A stretch of DNA of 8,552 nt from an uncultured Bacilli bacterium (GTDB lineage Bacteria; Bacillota_I; Bacilli_A; RF39; UBA660): positions 1 through 8,552 of the forward strand of contig CAKOYC010000041.1 in assembly GCA_934130265.1 (NCBI GenBank). The letters are read 5' to 3'. The notes under the pieces are model-generated. The model saw only the letters and a program-made list of their open reading frames with translations, did not search any database and was not told the DNA's origin. The position numbers were made by a program, and so were the translations under genes. Positions 6,547 to 8,552 of the stretch are shown here, piece after piece. The first letter of the stretch is position 1. Each line of letters begins with the position of its first letter.

Positions 6547-6584
6547 AGTGGTTTTAATAGCTTTTTATACTTTTGCTTCCCACT
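6547..6584 (-). promoter_or_regulatory. L1-binding-site mimic in the rplK leader
   Basis: AGTGG (6580-6584) pairs with CCACT (6547-6551). Inside it, GA faces ATTAAAA, and AGC pairs with GCT around an A-rich loop. The sequence AGTGGGAAGC matches the 23S L1 site GGUGGGAGGC closely, and AAAACCACT resembles its 3' partner. This asymmetric loop between two short stems is the shape recognised by L1. A small CTCG hairpin (6535-6548) follows and overlaps the last two bases of the stem, before the rplK ribosome binding site. L1 autoregulation is established in other bacteria; binding here is inferred. Confidence 0.75.
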
Positions 6585-6588
6585 TAAT

Positions 6589-6607
6589 CTATATTAAACT
6601 AATATAG
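6589..6607 (-). promoter_or_regulatory. Perfect hairpin at the 5' end of the rplK transcript
   Basis: CTATATTA and TAATATAG form eight perfect base pairs around a three-base loop, starting within one or two bases of the predicted transcript start. It is not followed by a T run, so it is not a terminator. A stem right at the 5' end could protect the mRNA from 5' decay; this role is an inference. Confidence 0.55.
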
Positions 6608-6614
6608 CCCCTAA

Positions 6615-6643
6615 ATAATATCATACTTTTTAATTTTTATCAA
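6615..6643 (-). promoter_or_regulatory. Sigma-A promoter for rplK-rplA
   Basis: TTGATA (6638-6643) and TATTAT (6615-6620) are separated by 17 bases, five of six matches in each, with a TGA extension directly before the -10 box. The -35 box starts on the base after the TGA stop of the upstream 190-residue gene. The predicted start near 6608 leaves a leader of about 95 bases with two hairpins. Confidence 0.88.
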
Positions 6644-7216
6644 TCATTTATTGAACTCTGTCTTAATTTTTTGCAATTTTTTACAATTTTTATCCATTCT
6701 AGTGCAACTTTCATCAATTATATAAGAAAGCTCATCTAGACTATTCACGTTATTAGTGTCTACAACATTGTTTTTAAAATCAATTAATAGTTGATCCTTC
6801 ATAAAATGATCATTTGCACTTGAAGAACATATTATCAAATTTTTATAAAACGATGTAGTTTCACTCGCAAACTGATACAATTGAAAAAAGTTTATAATAT
6901 CATTATTCTTATTTACTATTTCCACATATTTCTTACCATCCTTTGCCTCTTCCATTAGCTTATAAGAATAGAATTCACAAGAGAATAACCATTTTTCATA
7001 AAGAGATATATCAGCAAAAATTCTTTTTTTCATTTCATCTAATTGCTGATAACATTCATTAAAGCTTTCCAAATCTAAATTAGATTCAATAGTAGAAAAT
7101 TGCAAATATATAGTATTTAAAATAAATCTTTTCTCTATATCATTAAGATAATCATTTTTTAAAGCATCCCTATATAAAAGATTAGTAATCTTTATTTTTT
7201 CCTCTAGAGATTGCAT
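6644..7216 (-). CDS. Hypothetical helical protein between nusG and rplK (190 residues)
   Basis: I do not recognise this protein. It is hydrophilic, rich in Lys, Asn, Asp, Glu, Leu and Ile, and has no signal peptide or membrane segment. It looks helical throughout, with a C-terminal charged stretch (about 160-190) that could form a coiled coil. Four cysteines (55, 80, 130, 171) and a fifth at 178 show no metal-site pattern. The ATG is separated from the nusG stop by only two bases, and the weak AAGG site lies inside the last nusG codons, so translation is probably coupled to nusG. Base composition resembles the neighbours, with no sign of recent transfer. In most bacteria nusG is followed directly by rplK. 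It ends with TGA, immediately before the rplK promoter. Its co-transcription with secE-nusG suggests, but does not prove, a role in gene expression or secretion. Confidence 0.8.
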   Translation of the reverse strand: MQSLEEKIKITNLLYRDALKNDYLNDIEKRFILNTIYLQFSTIESNLDLESFNECYQQLDEMKKRIFADISLYEKWLFSCEFYSYKLMEEAKDGKKYVEIVNKNNDIINFFQLYQFASETTSFYKNLIICSSSANDHFMKDQLLIDFKNNVVDTNNVNSLDELSYIIDESCTRMDKNCKKLQKIKTEFNK

Positions 7217-7218
7217 AA

Positions 7219-7752
7219 CTAAGCCTTAGATATTTGTTCAAATTCAACTTCAACTTGAGTTTCCTGTCCAAATAAATCCACATTAAGAACCATCTTTTGA
7301 TTATTACTATCAATTTCTTCAATAATACCAAACATACCAGTGAATGGTCCTCCAATAATTTTAACTTTTGTTCCTACTTTTAAGTCCTTATCAACATCAA
7401 TACGTGACATTCCCATAACTTTTAAAACATTATCAACTTCCTGAGGTGGTAATGGAGTAGGTTTAGCTCCTTTTCCACTTGAACCAATAAATCCTGTTAC
7501 TCCTGGAGTGTTACGAACAACATACCAAGCCTCATCGGTCATAACCATCTCAACTAATATATAACCTGGAAATAATTTCTTAACTCTTTTTTTAGTAACA
7601 CCATCTTTTATTTCTGTTTCTTCCTGTTCAGGAACAATAACACGAAAAATATAATCCTGCATCCCCATAGATTCAGCACGCATTAATAATTTTTCTTTTA
7701 CTTTATTTTCATGTCCTGAATAAGTATTAACTACAAACCATTCTTTTTCCAT
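7219..7752 (-). CDS. nusG: Transcription elongation/termination factor NusG
   Basis: This 177-residue factor binds the RNA polymerase clamp and affects pausing, termination and coupling to the ribosome. The NGN domain covers about residues 3-113, starting EWFVVNTYSGHENKVKEKL and including the FPGYILVEM motif (61-69) and the VRNTPGVTGFIG segment (79-90). A Pro-rich linker follows. The KOW domain (about 125-177) contains VGTKVKIIGGPFTGMFGIIEE. Length and domain order are typical, with no inserted domain. The ATG has a GGAAGGTGA ribosome binding site directly upstream, in the 12-base gap after secE. Co-transcription with secE is the universal arrangement. The stop codon is two bases from the next gene's start. 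Confidence 0.98.
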   Translation of the reverse strand: MEKEWFVVNTYSGHENKVKEKLLMRAESMGMQDYIFRVIVPEQEETEIKDGVTKKRVKKLFPGYILVEMVMTDEAWYVVRNTPGVTGFIGSSGKGAKPTPLPPQEVDNVLKVMGMSRIDVDKDLKVGTKVKIIGGPFTGMFGIIEEIDSNNQKMVLNVDLFGQETQVEVEFEQISKA

Positions 7753-7764
7753 TATTTCACCTTC

Positions 7765-8019
7765 CTATTTACCTAAGCTATGTAAAAGTGCTAATAGAAC
7801 ATCAATTACATAGAAAAATACTGAGCATCCTACAATTAAAATTATTGTTGCTACAGAATATTTAATCATTTCTTTTTTAGTAGGCCATTTAACTCTTTTC
7901 CATTCAGATTTTACTCCTTTAAAGAATAAGACAATTTTAGCCCAAATTCCATCTTTTTTTGTTTCTTTTTTCTTAGTAGTTTTCTCTTTAACTTCTAAGT
8001 TCTTTTCTTTTTTTGCCAT
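7765..8019 (-). CDS. secE: Protein translocase subunit SecE
   Basis: This 84-residue membrane protein clamps the two halves of the SecY channel. The first 23 residues are rich in Lys and Glu. The conserved amphipathic segment EWKRVKWPTKKE (39-50) precedes a single membrane helix (about 54-79). This is the short single-helix form normal for Firmicutes. The ATG at 8017-8019 is chosen because GGGAG (8028-8032) lies 8 bases upstream; a TTG at 8044-8046 would add nine residues but place the start inside the leader hairpin tail without a binding site. It is followed by nusG after 12 bases. Confidence 0.95.
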   Translation of the reverse strand: MAKKEKNLEVKEKTTKKKETKKDGIWAKIVLFFKGVKSEWKRVKWPTKKEMIKYSVATIILIVGCSVFFYVIDVLLALLHSLGK

Positions 8020-8044
8020 TTTTTTAACTCCCTTTCTTTTTATC

Positions 8045-8069
8045 AAAAGAAAAACACCTATCAGTGCTT
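8045..8069 (-). promoter_or_regulatory. Short leader hairpin with T-rich tail before secE
   Basis: AAGCACT (8063-8069) pairs with GGTGTTT (8052-8058) around a GATA loop, seven pairs with two G-U. It is followed by TTCTTTT. The 5' arm begins at about the predicted transcript start. The stem is short for a terminator. It may be a 5' stabilising stem or a weak pause or attenuation signal; the function is not determined. Confidence 0.4.
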
Positions 8070-8075
8070 ACTTGT

Positions 8076-8104
8076 AAAATATCATAACTTTTTTTGTTTG
8101 TCAA
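8076..8104 (-). promoter_or_regulatory. Sigma-A promoter for secE-nusG
   Basis: TTGACA (8099-8104), a perfect -35 box, lies 17 bases from TATTTT (8076-8081), which has a TGA extension directly before it. It starts four bases beyond the stop codon of secG. The predicted start near 8069 gives a leader of about 50 bases. Confidence 0.85.
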
Positions 8105-8107
8105 TGT

Positions 8108-8323
8108 TTATAGGAAAGATTCTATTAAACAAATAACAAAAAATGCAAGTCCTAAAACCATAGTTATTCTAGTAACTACTAGTTCTGCTCCTCTTTCTTT
8201 ACGATTCTTAAATAAATCTGTAGTATTACCTGATAGAATTTGTGCTCCACCTTCAGCTTTACTACTTTGCAACAAAACAATAATAATTAATAAAATTGAT
8301 ATTATAACTAATGCAATTTTCAT
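8108..8323 (-). CDS. secG: Protein translocase subunit SecG
   Basis: This 71-residue membrane protein assists the SecYEG channel. Two membrane helices are visible, about residues 2-19 and 48-68, joined by the conserved LLQSSKAEGG segment and LFKNRKERG loop. That order and size are typical of Firmicutes SecG. The ATG at 8321-8323 has GGAGGT (8330-8335) 6 bases upstream; an upstream in-frame start at 8398 would read through the eno terminator and is rejected. The gene follows eno, a pairing common in Firmicutes. No strong promoter of its own was found; expression may come from read-through or the weak boxes near 8352-8380. Confidence 0.94.
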   Translation of the reverse strand: MKIALVIISILLIIIVLLQSSKAEGGAQILSGNTTDLFKNRKERGAELVVTRITMVLGLAFFVICLIESFL

Positions 8324-8363
8324 AAATGTACCTCCATGAATAAACAACACTATACTACCATAG

Positions 8364-8401
8364 AAAAAAAAGAAATGCAAGATACTTATCTTTAGCATTT
8401 C
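8364..8401 (-). terminator. Intrinsic terminator after eno
   Basis: GAAATGC (8395-8401) pairs with GCATTTC (8372-8378), and AAGATA (8387-8392) pairs with TATCTT (8379-8384), with a two-base bulge between the helices on the 5' side. A run of eight T follows (8364-8371). It lies 17 bases past the enolase stop. Confidence 0.88.
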
Positions 8402-8418
8402 TCATAATTTAATAATAA

Positions 8419-8552
8419 TTATTTATTTAATTCTTCTTCAATTCTCATTAATTGGTTATATTTACAAATTCTATCAGTTCTTGACATAGAACCAGTCTTA
8501 ATTTGTCCTAAATCTAAACCAACTGCTAAGTCAGCAATAGTAGTGTCTTCAG
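8419..8552 (-). CDS. eno: Enolase, C-terminal 43 residues (5' part outside the window)
   Basis: This is the end of the glycolytic enzyme that turns 2-phosphoglycerate into phosphoenolpyruvate. The frame is open from the window edge to a TAA at 8419-8421. The visible residues EDTTIADLAVGLD, then GQIKTGSMSRTDR and KYNQLMRIEEEL, are the highly conserved enolase C terminus. This includes the GQIKTGS motif near the active site. Most of the gene lies outside the window. It is followed by a clear terminator and secG. Confidence 0.97.
   Translation of the reverse strand, partial: EDTTIADLAVGLDLGQIKTGSMSRTDRICKYNQLMRIEEELNK

Noticed and set aside
2862..6646. Possible Mycoplasma genetic code (TGA as Trp)
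   Set aside because: Trp is TGG in NusG, SecE and RpoB, no core gene needs an internal TGA, and TGA ends two genes at sensible lengths.
8094..8339. Plus-strand open frame
   Set aside because: It is antisense to secG, which has the right length, motifs and ribosome binding site.
8352..8380. Possible secG promoter TTGCAT-17-TAGTAT
   Set aside because: Only three and four matches to the boxes, and the -35 lies in the eno terminator stem. Too weak to call.
8324..8398. Longer SecG start at 8398
   Set aside because: It would encode the eno terminator region; the ATG at 8321-8323 has a GGAGGT site and gives the normal SecG N terminus.
1..8552. CRISPR arrays, insertion sequences, phage genes, tRNA or rRNA
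   Set aside because: No regular repeats, transposase-like frames, long terminal inverted repeats or cloverleaf-type sequences were seen.

Overview
The window is an AT-rich piece of a Firmicutes-type chromosome. Every gene lies on the minus strand, so transcription runs from base 8552 towards base 1. It carries the conserved transcription/translation cluster secE-nusG-rplK-rplA-rplJ-rplL-(rsmC-like methyltransferase)-rpoB. The methyltransferase between rplL and rpoB is the arrangement seen in Bacillus (ybxB). Strong low-GC codon bias, purine-rich GGAGG-type ribosome binding sites and U-tailed terminators point to a low-GC member of the Bacilli/Mollicutes side of the Firmicutes, perhaps an uncultured gut lineage. 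TGG is used for Trp throughout, and TGA ends two genes, so the standard code applies and this is not a code-4 Mycoplasma.

Layout, in transcription order: the 3' end of eno with its terminator (8552-8364); secG; a strong promoter, then secE-nusG and a 190-residue unknown protein coupled to nusG (8104-6644); a strong promoter, a structured leader, rplK, a second structured segment and rplA (6643-5301); a consensus promoter, an L10-type leader with an attenuator, rplJ-rplL and a terminator (5311-4205); a promoterless gene for a zinc-ribbon membrane protein (4175-3597); a strong promoter with a hairpin leader, the methyltransferase gene (3550-2862); then candidate promoters and the first 922 codons of rpoB, cut by the window edge.

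The main biology is regulatory RNA. Both the rplK leader and the rplK-rplA gap contain hairpins copying the 23S rRNA binding site of ribosomal protein L1. The rplJ leader has an L10-type site whose pairing competes with an antiterminator upstream of an intrinsic terminator. The methyltransferase-rpoB leader has a terminator-like hairpin that has not been assigned to a known class. Promoters are packed against or into the preceding stop codons. The core genes look intact. The unusual content is two lineage-specific genes of unknown function (190 and 192 residues), and an Asn in RpoB at the site that makes Mollicutes naturally insensitive to rifampicin. There is no mobile element, CRISPR array, tRNA or rRNA.
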